Of a stretch of 64,000 nt of DNA, positions 43,559-52,342 are shown in pieces. Position numbers and translations under genes: made by a program. The DNA is taken from assembly GCA_021772515.1 (NCBI GenBank), contig JAJFLU010000039.1, positions 62,001 to 126,000 of the forward strand, read 5' to 3'. The notes under the pieces are model-generated. The model was not told the origin of the DNA, ran no database searches, and saw nothing but the letters and a program-made list of their open reading frames with translations. Source of the stretch: Opitutales bacterium (GTDB taxonomy: Bacteria > Verrucomicrobiota > Verrucomicrobiia > Opitutales > UBA2987). The stretch's first letter is position 1, and every line of letters starts with the position of its first letter.

Positions 43559-45544
43559 TCAAATCGGGCCGACAGGATCAGAATCGGCCTCGGTTTCACC
43601 CTCAGAGACGGGAGTATCTTCGCCCTCCGGCTCCTCTTCCGGCGCCGTTTTTAGGCTCTCGAAATATTCCGCGTTAGGATAAAAACGGACGATTCTACCT
43701 AATTGGAGGGGAATCAAACGCCTTTCCACGACAGTTTCGATATCGAATGCGGGGCCGAGATCATAGTTTTCGACGATGTCCACCTCGCCGGTTTCGCCGT
43801 TTATATCGACCAGTTGAAAGGCATAAAAGGCATTGTAATTTCGGTGCAGTTGGTGCCGTCGAATATTGTCTGGTTTTTCGGCAACCCGGTTGATGGAGGC
43901 CGAGGAGATGCCATGCGTTATGGCCAGAAGTGGACTGCGGGAGGTGAAAAAATAATCCTTTTTCGGATGCTCGCGGAAAAACTGCAAAATAATGTCGGCC
44001 TCAACGGCCGGTGTATATCGGCCCGCGTATCGATGGTTGGAAGCCACCGGCACGGTTACGAATACTATGAAAATCAAGGATAAACCAATGAGGTAATTCA
44101 GGGCATCCCGTTTTTTCACCTGAATATAGACGGCGCCTGCAGATAGCAGCAGAAACATGATAATGATCCCGTAGCCCGACCGAATTAATGCCAGGAGATC
44201 CTGATCCATGAGGTGGAACCAGGCGGAGTAACCAAGCAGGCCGCAAACCGTCAAAAGAAAGGGGCCCGACGAATGCTGAACGACAATCGGCGCTGCAAGA
44301 GCCGCCACCAGTAGTAAAGGAAGGCAAAAACGACTGGCCACGGGGTCGGTCAATTGGCCCCAGTGATAGCACATAATCAGTGCAAATGAAGTCAGCACAG
44401 CCAGGGTAAAAAGAGCCAGCACCAGCCGAGGGGCGTCATCCTGAACATATCGCCGCATCCGGGGCAGGGCAACGATCAGAAAAAAGACCAGAGCCACCAG
44501 CCCGAGCACCGAGAGGAGAATGGAATTCGAGTTAGTTTGGCCGAAATGAAAGAGGTATTTTCCCGCTTCGGAGAGATTTTCGCCCAGGAAGCCTGTCCCG
44601 AATACCTGGTCTTTGTGGGTATCTTTCAGTTGCCAAAAACGCGCCTTGGACATGGATACCGTAAACTGCATGGGAAAACAGACCAGCATCAAGGGGGCAA
44701 AAATAACTGGCCAGGGTAGCAGAACTTTTCCTATTTTTTGCCAGCCGATGAGGACGATAATTCCTATCGGCAGGACAAAAATTACCGATTCATAGCGGGT
44801 TTGGGTGAGAAGGAGGCCCGCATAACAAAGGGCTGTCAATGAGATGCCGTCGAGCTTTTGCAAGTAGCGGCAGGCCAGGAGCATCACGGTCAGAATCATG
44901 ACCATATTCAGAATTTCGAAGTGTGCGCCCGTGGTATTTTGCGCCAAAAGTGGCAGGCTGGTCAGCAGGAGGACACTCAGGATTCCGCCACGCCCGCGCG
45001 TGGTCGAGACCAACTTATTGCCGAGGATATAAACCAAGGTCAGCAAAATCGGCGTCAGGAGTATATTCAGGATAAAGCCATTTTCCGGCCGATAACCGGT
45101 GAGATCATGCAAAAGGGAAATTAGAAAAGGATGAAAAAAAGGCCTCTTGTCCAGATAGGCTTCAATGATGCGAAAACTGCCCTCGTAATCATTGGCAATG
45201 CTGGGTACGAGGACGGCTTTTTCAAAATGCATGGACATCGAGGTGCCGAGGAGCACCACTTCATCCATCAGTATTTTGAAGCCAAAGGGCTCCTGCAGGA
45301 AAAGAAACCCGGTGCAACCAACGATTACGAGGCCGGGCAGAAGCAGGTTTTTGGGCTGGCGTAATAAGTAGTAGATCCAATCGCCCCGGATTCTGAAAAG
45401 AGAATACCCAAAGATGGCGAAGGCGGTAAATAAAATTGGGTACCCGGCATAGGTGACAAATTGGGCCGCCCAGAACAGATCCAGGGCAAAAAAGCTGAAA
45501 CTCAGGGCAATAAGCACCGAGAGGGCAAGAAGGACCGGTCTCAT
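43559..45544 (-). CDS. GT-C-like membrane glycosyltransferase
   Basis: 661 residues with about twelve helices. The first loop has 'FKILMDEVVLLGTSMSMHFEKA', with acidic residues in a position typical of GT-C enzymes, then 'LLHDLTGYRPENGFILNILL' shared with the gene at 38614. A C-terminal soluble tail is rich in E, D and P ('PEEEPEGEDTPVSEGE'). The two paralogues lie on opposite strands and flank the DUF2442/DUF4160 module and the methyltransferase genes. Likely periplasmic transfer of a sugar from a lipid carrier. Confidence 0.75.
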   Translation of the reverse strand: MRPVLLALSVLIALSFSFFALDLFWAAQFVTYAGYPILFTAFAIFGYSLFRIRGDWIYYLLRQPKNLLLPGLVIVGCTGFLFLQEPFGFKILMDEVVLLGTSMSMHFEKAVLVPSIANDYEGSFRIIEAYLDKRPFFHPFLISLLHDLTGYRPENGFILNILLTPILLTLVYILGNKLVSTTRGRGGILSVLLLTSLPLLAQNTTGAHFEILNMVMILTVMLLACRYLQKLDGISLTALCYAGLLLTQTRYESVIFVLPIGIIVLIGWQKIGKVLLPWPVIFAPLMLVCFPMQFTVSMSKARFWQLKDTHKDQVFGTGFLGENLSEAGKYLFHFGQTNSNSILLSVLGLVALVFFLIVALPRMRRYVQDDAPRLVLALFTLAVLTSFALIMCYHWGQLTDPVASRFCLPLLLVAALAAPIVVQHSSGPFLLTVCGLLGYSAWFHLMDQDLLALIRSGYGIIIMFLLLSAGAVYIQVKKRDALNYLIGLSLIFIVFVTVPVASNHRYAGRYTPAVEADIILQFFREHPKKDYFFTSRSPLLAITHGISSASINRVAEKPDNIRRHQLHRNYNAFYAFQLVDINGETGEVDIVENYDLGPAFDIETVVERRLIPLQLGRIVRFYPNAEYFESLKTAPEEEPEGEDTPVSEGETEADSDPVGPI

Positions 45545-45606
45545 CAGCGCGAGAAAAACTTGTTAAAGTGTTATGGGATAACCCACTAGCTGCTTAATGT
45601 GTAAAA

Positions 45607-45647
45607 AAAAACCGCCTTCCTTTTTTAACAAAGGGAAGGCGGTTTTT
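45607..45647 (-). terminator. Strong intrinsic terminator of the pilin gene
   Basis: A 14-bp stem, AAAAACCGCCTTCC (45607-45620) with GGAAGGCGGTTTTT (45634-45647), has a 13-nt loop and T/A tracts on both sides, so it could work in both directions. It lies 19 nt after the pilin stop on the minus strand. Confidence 0.85.
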
Positions 45648-45666
45648 GAAAACGATAATGGTTAAA

Positions 45667-46020
45667 TTAGAAATCGTAGTTGATGATACGGCCGTTGACG
45701 GTCGCCTGCAGGCGAGTCGTGTTAGTGCCGAGTGTCAAACCGGTGTAGGTTTCGTCCGCAACGGTAGCGAGAACGCTGATATGCAAGCCAGAGCCTACGA
45801 TATCGGAGTAGTCAACCGTGGAAACACCACCATCAAGCATATACTGCTGGGCAGCGGAAGCATATTGACGGAGGTTGTTGGTTACCGCTTTGTCTTGAGA
45901 CGTAGCGCGAACTTTATTGAATGCCGGGATAGCCATGGCAGCCAGAAGGCCGATGATGACCACAACGATCATGATTTCCACCAATGTAAAACCTTTTTTG
46001 GCAGTATTTTTATTAATCAT
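45667..46020 (-). CDS. Type IV pilin/pseudopilin-like protein
   Basis: 117 residues from the ATG at 46020, with AGGAG 8 nt before it. 'KKGFTLVEIMIVVVIIGLLA' is the type III signal with cleavage between G and F and the Glu at +5. The mature part is short and has many S and T residues (VSTVDYSDIVGSG, TNTTRLQATVNG), as found in small pilins or GspG-like pseudopilins of Opitutae-type genomes. The longer frame to 46149 is not supported. It is followed by the strong terminator and lies next to the GT-C genes, so it could be an acceptor for glycosylation. Confidence 0.88.
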   Translation of the reverse strand: MINKNTAKKGFTLVEIMIVVVIIGLLAAMAIPAFNKVRATSQDKAVTNNLRQYASAAQQYMLDGGVSTVDYSDIVGSGLHISVLATVADETYTGLTLGTNTTRLQATVNGRIINYDF

Positions 46021-46204
46021 ATTATATTCTCCTATTGTTGGTTCTTTCTTATAAGTAAACTCCCCATATTTTTTATAGGGTCTCTTATTACAAATATATT
46101 TATCGATTTGCCAAGCATAAAATTTAGATAAATGTAAATTTTTCATCAATTTTGGCCCTAAATTCCACTTTTTTCCATAAATATGGCTATTTACTCGCTG
46201 AAAA

Positions 46205-47218
46205 TCAGTTGTCGTCGAGTTTTCGAATCACTTTGGCAAATATCATTTTGCCACCAGCGGATGGAAGAATACTCAGAACCTCGACCAATACCTGTTCGCC
46301 GAGAAGCTTTTGGCCGTCGTTAACCACCACCATGGAGCCATCGTTGAGAAAACCGATAGCTTGTCCCGGTTCCTTTCCGTGTTTAACAAGTTCCACTTCC
46401 AGGGTCTCCCCGATGTTCAACTCGGGGTTTAGGGCTTTGGCCAATGAGTTAATGTTGAGCCATTCCACATTGTTAAACTCAGCCAGTTGGGCCAGATTGT
46501 AATCGGTGGTCATCAGCCGCGCCTTGAGGGAATTGGCGAGAAATATCAGCTTTGCGTCAACACTTTGACCCTTTACTACGTCACTCTCATGGATTCGCAG
46601 GTCGAGGTGCTCCATTTTCCGCAATTTGTTCAATATTTCCAGGCCTTTGCGCCCTTTGCCCTGCCTTTGAGGATCCGTGGAATCCGCGATGCGGTGTAGT
46701 TCGTTCAATATAAAACGGGGTATCACTATTGCATAGCCAAGGAATTTACTGGCGCATATACCGCCGATCCTCCCGTCGATCAGGACGCTGGTGTCGAGCA
46801 CAACGAGGGGCACATCAACCCCGTGGGGAACGAATCTGACATAGGGGATTACCAAATTGAACTCATCGCGCCCACGCAGCGCGATGACCGCACCCAGGTA
46901 CATCATGATGAGGAACAAGGCCAGCCGCACCATGAACAATGTCTCCGGGGCGCCGTTTTCAAAGAGTGGTGATTCTGAAATAAAATAGGCGATCAGCCAG
47001 CCCACGAATAGCCCAAAGGTCATCGCGGAGAGTCCACGGAGCGAGAATCCTTTTAAAAAGATATCCACCAGAACGACCAGAGCGCCAATCCCCAGACCGG
47101 TGAAAAGGATCAGGTAAAGTGAGTCCTCCCAATCTTTGTTGCTATACCACACGAGCCAACTGCCGAGTAAGCAGGTCGTTAAAAAGAATACTCTAATGGT
47201 AATGATCGTTTTGTTCAT
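46205..47218 (-). CDS. PIN-TRAM membrane protein (YacL family)
   Basis: 337 residues. Four hydrophobic segments in the first 115 residues are followed by a PIN nuclease-like domain: 'LVVLDTSVLIDGRIGGICAS' with the acidic residues, 'IVIPRFILNELHRIADS', and 'RLMTTDYNLAQLAEFNNVEW'. The end is a TRAM RNA-binding domain ('NIGETLEVELVKHGKEPGQA', 'VVVNDGQKLLGEQVLVEV'). The family is membrane-anchored and proposed to act on RNA; its cellular role is not well known. Start ATG at 47218. It lies alone between the pilin gene and a small membrane protein. Confidence 0.85.
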   Translation of the reverse strand: MNKTIITIRVFFLTTCLLGSWLVWYSNKDWEDSLYLILFTGLGIGALVVLVDIFLKGFSLRGLSAMTFGLFVGWLIAYFISESPLFENGAPETLFMVRLALFLIMMYLGAVIALRGRDEFNLVIPYVRFVPHGVDVPLVVLDTSVLIDGRIGGICASKFLGYAIVIPRFILNELHRIADSTDPQRQGKGRKGLEILNKLRKMEHLDLRIHESDVVKGQSVDAKLIFLANSLKARLMTTDYNLAQLAEFNNVEWLNINSLAKALNPELNIGETLEVELVKHGKEPGQAIGFLNDGSMVVVNDGQKLLGEQVLVEVLSILPSAGGKMIFAKVIRKLDDN

Positions 47219-47376
47219 ATTTTGGAGAGGGAATCAATGTCCCCCAAGTAATGACTACAGAAAATAATCAATCGGCAATGTTCCAGAAATACAATCAGAT
47301 TTATCCGATTATGTTTATCCTACCATGACTGTTGCCCAAAAGCAATTTGCGGTTTCTCAGGCCCATTTGCAGGCAA

Positions 47377-47563
47377 TCAGCCCACCAACCACCATAGAAA
47401 AAATGGAAGAAAAACAAAGGTCAGCATGACTCCGTAAAGGATTAGCAGGTGTTTGTCGGCGCGTTTTTGGACGGCTTCCTCTATCTCATCTTTCATGAAT
47501 AATAATTGGGCGCTGGTGATCTTGTAATGTTTTTTTAAAATTCAATACGTAAGCGATTTTCAT
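47377..47563 (-). pseudogene. Small single-span membrane protein with apparent frameshift
   Basis: From ATG 47563 the frame reads MKIAYVLNFKK and then leaves register at a 7-nt T run (47530-47536; A7 on the coding strand). If one base is removed, it continues as HYKITSAQLLF, MKDEIEEAVQKRADKH and a hydrophobic C-terminus LLILYGVMLTFVF (stop 47377), about 61 residues with one membrane segment. Without the correction, an ATG at 47496 gives 39 residues. No homologue is recognised. Could be a sequencing error, a broken gene or a real short protein. Otherwise the 483-nt gap 47219-47701 is without features. Confidence 0.35.
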
Positions 47564-47701
47564 AGGCAGCACCAGTATTTTTAGAATTGATAGAGAGATT
47601 TTGTCATAGCTCTCCGAGTCAGATTGCGATCCTGAATAGCCTTTGGAGTTTGAAATTCTCGACATTTTCCGACAATCGTTCTTTTTACTTTTTCAATTGT
47701 T

Positions 47702-48565
47702 GTGTTCGAGCAAATTACCATTCTAGCGCCGGGTCTCATGGGAGCCTCATTGGCTGCTTCCGTAAAGGACAGGCAGTTGGCTCGCCGTGTGGTAATATGG
47801 GCCCGCCGGGCGGAGACTCGTGTGGCCTGCTCGGAAGCCCTCTGGTGCGATCAGGTTTTCGCCACCCCGGAGGAGGCGGTCGGGGAGGCCGATTTGGTGA
47901 TTGTCTGCTGCCCTGTTGAAGCGATTCACCCATTGGTCGTGCGGATTTCCGGGCATATCAAAACCGGAGCCGTCGTGACGGATGTGGGCAGCACCAAAAG
48001 TCTCGTGGTTCGCCAATGCCACTCCATCATGCCGGAGGGGACGGCGTTTATCGGTTCTCACCCCATGGCCGGTTCCGAAAAAAGCGGGATGGCCCATGCC
48101 AGCGGGGATTTGTTTCGTAGTAAAACCTGCTTTGTCACGCCGCTTGTTGACAGCCACGAAGGGTCCGTCGAGGCGGTTCTGCGATTCTGGAGAGAACTGG
48201 ATATGGAGGTGGCGACGGTATCGCCCGAAGGGCACGATGAAATTGTCGCCAACATCAGTCATTTGCCGCATATTTTGGCCTCTACGCTTTGTTCGTTTCT
48301 ATCCACCAAGGATCTCGAATGGCGAAACTTCGCGGGAAATGGTTTGCGGGACACCACACGAGTGGCGGCTGGAAATCCGGGCCTATGGAAGGCTATTCTG
48401 GAGCAGAACCGGGAGGAGATTGTGCGTGCGCTCAGCCAGTTTGAAAACGAGTTGCAGAGCCTCAAGGCGGCCATAGCGAACGAACGATTTTTCGAGGTTC
48501 TCAATCATCTGGAACGCGGAAAAGCCTACCGCGACCGCCTTCGGCCCGGAGGTGGAGAGGACTGA
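47702..48565 (+). CDS. tyrA: Prephenate dehydrogenase
   Basis: 287 residues with a GTG start. 'ITILAPGLMGASLAASVKDR' is the NAD-binding glycine motif, 'VVTDVGSTKS' and 'FIGSHPMAGSEKSGMAHAS' are signature blocks of TyrA, 'ANISHLPHILASTL' follows, and 'GNGLRDTTRVAAGNPGLWKA' is the catalytic C-terminal part. It oxidatively decarboxylates prephenate for tyrosine synthesis. aroA and cmk follow downstream on the same strand, interrupted by the large beta-helix gene on the other strand. No chorismate mutase domain is attached. Confidence 0.92.
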   Translation: MFEQITILAPGLMGASLAASVKDRQLARRVVIWARRAETRVACSEALWCDQVFATPEEAVGEADLVIVCCPVEAIHPLVVRISGHIKTGAVVTDVGSTKSLVVRQCHSIMPEGTAFIGSHPMAGSEKSGMAHASGDLFRSKTCFVTPLVDSHEGSVEAVLRFWRELDMEVATVSPEGHDEIVANISHLPHILASTLCSFLSTKDLEWRNFAGNGLRDTTRVAAGNPGLWKAILEQNREEIVRALSQFENELQSLKAAIANERFFEVLNHLERGKAYRDRLRPGGGED

Positions 48566-48598
48566 TCCTGCCTCCTACCAGCGAAAACCGATTTCAGT

Positions 48599-51500
48599 TC
48601 AATCCAGGACGCGAACCCGATAGATTCGGGTGGGTTGGCTCGAAATACCGGTGTCGGTCACCTGAACGATACCACCGGTCCCGAGGATGTCGGTTTCGAG
48701 CGTCAACCAGACCCCTGCGACAAGGTCATTGGTATATTCCACAAGGTAGCGTCTGCTCAGGCTGGTCGTGAAGCTGATGGAGAAATCTTGCACTACGAAC
48801 ACGATGTCGGTGATTCGCAATGAACTCCCTGGATCGAAGGGGTCGGTGCTGCTGAGAAATTCCAGCAGGTTTGAGAAGGGGTCACCGTCTGGATTTGTGG
48901 GGCCATCGTTCAAGTCATTGAAATTGAGGCCCCAAAATTCCTCCCAGGCGTTGGGCATCCCGTCCCCGTCGGTGTCGATGGAGGAGAATTCCGAGGTGTT
49001 GCCGTTGTTGTCGGTTGCGGTGGCAACCACGGCGTTTATTTTGTCGCCAGCGCCCATGATAGAGAAAACGTTTCCCAGGTTGATACTTTTTACCCCGTTG
49101 GTAAAATCGGTTGTGTTATAGGTATCCCTACCGAGGAACAATTGGCCTTCACCACTGGCATCGGACTCGAAAAATTCGATGGTCAGCGGATAGGCGGATT
49201 GGGTGGGATCGGATTCCACGCTGTATTGAATCAACAGATCGTCATTCACATCGATTGTGGCCGATATTATTTTAGGAGAATTTTGAAGATTGTTGGGCCC
49301 CGTGTCATGGTCACCGGTGTCGTTTGCATTTGCGTTATCACCTCCCAGATCGATGCCGAGGAGACCGTTGGAAAAGATACTGTTGCCAAGAACCGTATTC
49401 CCGACAGTACCCAGGTCATTAATTTCAACTCCCTCACGGTTGTTTCCCGCAATTACGTTGCCATCGCCCACTGAGGTTCCGCCGATCATATTATCGGTCG
49501 CGCCGACGGATATGATGATACCCTCGAAGCTGTTTCCCAAGCCGGCGATACCATCTTTATCGGTGCCGATAAAATTCCCTAAAACCATGTTGCCCGTTGT
49601 CCCGACTCCGAAGAATTCGATACCGGCATCACCATTGCCCGAAATTACATTGCCTGCCCCTGCGGCGGTTCCCCCGATGGTGTTGTTGAAACCAGCATTA
49701 TCAATTTCCACACCTTCACTTATATTTCCGAGGGCGGAGGCGCCAGTGGCATCGGTGCCGATGTAATTTCCCAAGACCATGTTTCCGTTTGCACCCTCAT
49801 CGATGTCAACCCCGTCATCGCCGTTGGCCGAAATGACATTGCGCGCTCCCGGGTCGGTACCGCCGACGGTGTTGTTCGAGGCATTCACTTCAATTTCTAT
49901 ACCATCCGAAGAGTTTCCCAAAGGAGCGACCCCAGTGGCATCGGTGCCGATAAAATTTCCCAATACTATGTTGCCCGATGTTCCACTGTCGATAATGAGG
50001 ATACCCTCGCCACTATTACCTGAAATGACATTGCCTGCCCCAGCGGAGGCGCCGCCGATTGTGTTGTTCGAGGCACCCGATTTGATATCTATGCCGTGAC
50101 TGGAATTGCCAAGGTCAGCAGTCCCGTTGACATCGGTGCCGATGTAGTTACCCAACACCGTATTGCCAGTGGTACTGCTGTTTTCAAAGGAGATGCCTTG
50201 GCTGTCATTACCCGAAATGATATTGCGTGCCCCGCTGGCGGTTCCTCCTACAGTGTTGCCGGTTGCCGATTGATCAATTTCCACACCGTCACTGAAATTA
50301 CCGAGGTCAATCGTTCCGGTGGCATCTGTGCCGATGAAATTTCCCAGGACCATGTTCCCATTTGCGCCCTCATCGATATCAATCCCGTCATCGCCATTGG
50401 CCGAGATGATGTTGCGCGCCCCCGCAGCGGTTCCGCCGATTGTGTTATTCGAGGCATTCACTTCAATTTCAATTCCATCCATTGAGTTTCCCAAAGCGGC
50501 GGCGCCAGTGGCATCGGTGCCGATAAAGTTTCCCAAAACAGTATTGCCGGTAGTCCCGCTGTCCGAAATGAGGATACCCTCAAGGGCATTGCCCGAAATG
50601 ACGTTGCCCTCTCCCGTTCCGCTCCCACCGATCATGTTGTTGGATGCGCCGATACCGATCTCGATGCCGTTACTGGTATTTCCCAATTTTACCGCACCGG
50701 TGGCATCGGTGCCGATGTAGTTGCCCAAAACCATATTGCCCGTCGCCCCGCTTTCCTCGATATCGATCCCATCGTCCGTGTTTCCCGAGATGATGTTGCG
50801 TGCCCCCGCTGTGCTGCCGCCGATGGTGTTGTTCGGTGCGCCTCCGATCTCCACGCCGTCGCTTGAATTTCCCAAAACTACAGTTCCGGTGGCATCGGTG
50901 CCGATGTAGTTGCCCAAAATCATATTGCCCGTCGTCCCACTTCCGAAAAGGTCTATGCCGTCATCGCTGTTCCCCGAAATGACGTTGCCCTCTCCCATGC
51001 CGCTGCCGCCGATGGTGTTATTCGATGCCCCGTCTCCGATCTCTATACCGTCATCGAAATTTCCAACGCCAGTGACGCAATTGACATCGATGCCGATGTA
51101 ATTGCCCATAACCACGTTATTGGTTGACCCGCTTCCATCGAAGTCGATTCCGTCATCGTCGTTACCCGAGATAATGTTTCGCGCCGCAGCGGTAACGCCC
51201 CCAATCGTATTGCCCGCCGATTGATTGATGAACACTCCATCCGCAGCGTTTCCCAGATCCGACAACCCATCGGCGCTCGTGCCGATAAAACAGCCTTCGA
51301 TGAGGTTATCGCCGTTGGTTGCCAAAACGATTCCATCGATGCCGAAGCGGTTGACTGCGAGTGAGCGCAGAGTGCTGCCACCGGCGGTTATATGCAGCCC
51401 ATTGGCAGAGACTCCGGCGCCGCTGCCATTTAACTCGATTACGGGCGTTCCCGCAAAATCGGGTTCCGTGGCGCCGTCGATTATCACCGGGTCCGTGATT

Positions 51501-52144
51501 GTCGGGAGGGGAGAAGTGGGGGCAATCGAATGTGGCCCCGTTCCCGTAATGTCAAAGGCGATGGTGTCGAGCCCCATGTTGGCATTGGCCGCATTTATCG
51601 CTTCACGCAAGCTGCAATGGGTCCCGTCGCAGGTGCCGTCATCGACATCGTTGGCGGAGTTGACGGTATAGGTAACTGAGGCCAGGGTCGATGTCGAACC
51701 GGAGAAATTGGTTGGTGTAGCCGAGGCAACGGTGTTGGCGCTGCCATCAAGCGAGGCAAAGCCGTTTGTGGGCAGAGAGGCGTAGGATAATGAATCGGCA
51801 CCCACGAAATCGACCGTCCCCGAGCCGGTCGTTAAAAAGTTTGCCGGAATGGTGTAATCGGGTGTGACTCCATTGATAGGACCGGTGGCAAGAAGAAGGT
51901 GATGCCCTCCGGTCGAAGTGGGCGAATTGGATGGAAAAGTGAAATCCGCAGCGCCCGTCGAGGTGATATTTTTACCTGATACAAACTCTTGTCCGTTGGA
52001 ATTGGTAAACAGTTCAATGAACTGCACCGATCCGTCCGCATTTGAATAAACCTCGTTGATATCCCAGAGATGGAAGGAGGCGTGGGCCGTGTTTATGGCG
52101 AATAAACTGAAGCAGATGCTTAAAGAAATACAGGATTTATTCAT
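48599..52144 (-). CDS. Exported beta-helix repeat protein with CSLREAI start domain
   Basis: 1181 residues. Signal peptide from the ATG at 52144 (ISLSICFSLFAINTAHA). The N-terminal part has a beta-rich domain followed by 'CDGTHCSLREAINAANA', the CSLREAI domain often found ahead of right-handed beta-helices. Then come about ten units of roughly 63 residues containing 'NTIGG', 'ISGN' and 'VLGNYIGTDATG'-type strings. The end has a calcium-type 'DTDGDGMPNAWEE' stretch, as in thrombospondin type 3-like linkers, and a short C-terminal domain. Likely secreted or surface-attached; a polysaccharide or adhesion role is inferred from the fold. It faces tyrA (convergent) and aroA (divergent). Confidence 0.82.
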   Translation of the reverse strand: MNKSCISLSICFSLFAINTAHASFHLWDINEVYSNADGSVQFIELFTNSNGQEFVSGKNITSTGAADFTFPSNSPTSTGGHHLLLATGPINGVTPDYTIPANFLTTGSGTVDFVGADSLSYASLPTNGFASLDGSANTVASATPTNFSGSTSTLASVTYTVNSANDVDDGTCDGTHCSLREAINAANANMGLDTIAFDITGTGPHSIAPTSPLPTITDPVIIDGATEPDFAGTPVIELNGSGAGVSANGLHITAGGSTLRSLAVNRFGIDGIVLATNGDNLIEGCFIGTSADGLSDLGNAADGVFINQSAGNTIGGVTAAARNIISGNDDDGIDFDGSGSTNNVVMGNYIGIDVNCVTGVGNFDDGIEIGDGASNNTIGGSGMGEGNVISGNSDDGIDLFGSGTTGNMILGNYIGTDATGTVVLGNSSDGVEIGGAPNNTIGGSTAGARNIISGNTDDGIDIEESGATGNMVLGNYIGTDATGAVKLGNTSNGIEIGIGASNNMIGGSGTGEGNVISGNALEGILISDSGTTGNTVLGNFIGTDATGAAALGNSMDGIEIEVNASNNTIGGTAAGARNIISANGDDGIDIDEGANGNMVLGNFIGTDATGTIDLGNFSDGVEIDQSATGNTVGGTASGARNIISGNDSQGISFENSSTTGNTVLGNYIGTDVNGTADLGNSSHGIDIKSGASNNTIGGASAGAGNVISGNSGEGILIIDSGTSGNIVLGNFIGTDATGVAPLGNSSDGIEIEVNASNNTVGGTDPGARNVISANGDDGVDIDEGANGNMVLGNYIGTDATGASALGNISEGVEIDNAGFNNTIGGTAAGAGNVISGNGDAGIEFFGVGTTGNMVLGNFIGTDKDGIAGLGNSFEGIIISVGATDNMIGGTSVGDGNVIAGNNREGVEINDLGTVGNTVLGNSIFSNGLLGIDLGGDNANANDTGDHDTGPNNLQNSPKIISATIDVNDDLLIQYSVESDPTQSAYPLTIEFFESDASGEGQLFLGRDTYNTTDFTNGVKSINLGNVFSIMGAGDKINAVVATATDNNGNTSEFSSIDTDGDGMPNAWEEFWGLNFNDLNDGPTNPDGDPFSNLLEFLSSTDPFDPGSSLRITDIVFVVQDFSISFTTSLSRRYLVEYTNDLVAGVWLTLETDILGTGGIVQVTDTGISSQPTRIYRVRVLD
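49385..51300 (-). repeat. Tandem 189-bp coding repeats in the beta-helix gene
   Basis: About ten repeats of around 189 bp (63 codons) encode beta-helix turns. Because the repeats are nearly GC-symmetric, long antisense open frames appear on the plus strand; they are shadows. The boundaries given are approximate. Confidence 0.75.
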
Positions 52145-52342
52145 AGTTTTGTCTCCAGTCGATACGGTATATGGAACACTATTTAGCATAGATATTAGGT
52201 TAGATGTCACTGCTGGGCAATCAATTTTTTCAAGACAGGGTCTGAGTCGCCGCCTTTTTGGTTCGACGAGGCCCGATTTCTAACATTGGCGGCATTTGAA
52301 GTGTTTACCGAGAGGGCATACCTGCGGTAATCTGGTCCCGTT

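Noticed and set aside
49290-51101. Long plus-strand open frames opposite the beta-helix gene
   Set aside because: They follow the 189-bp repeats in mirror image, encode low-complexity proline/isoleucine/valine-rich strings and have no promoter or ribosome site. They are shadows of the minus-strand gene.
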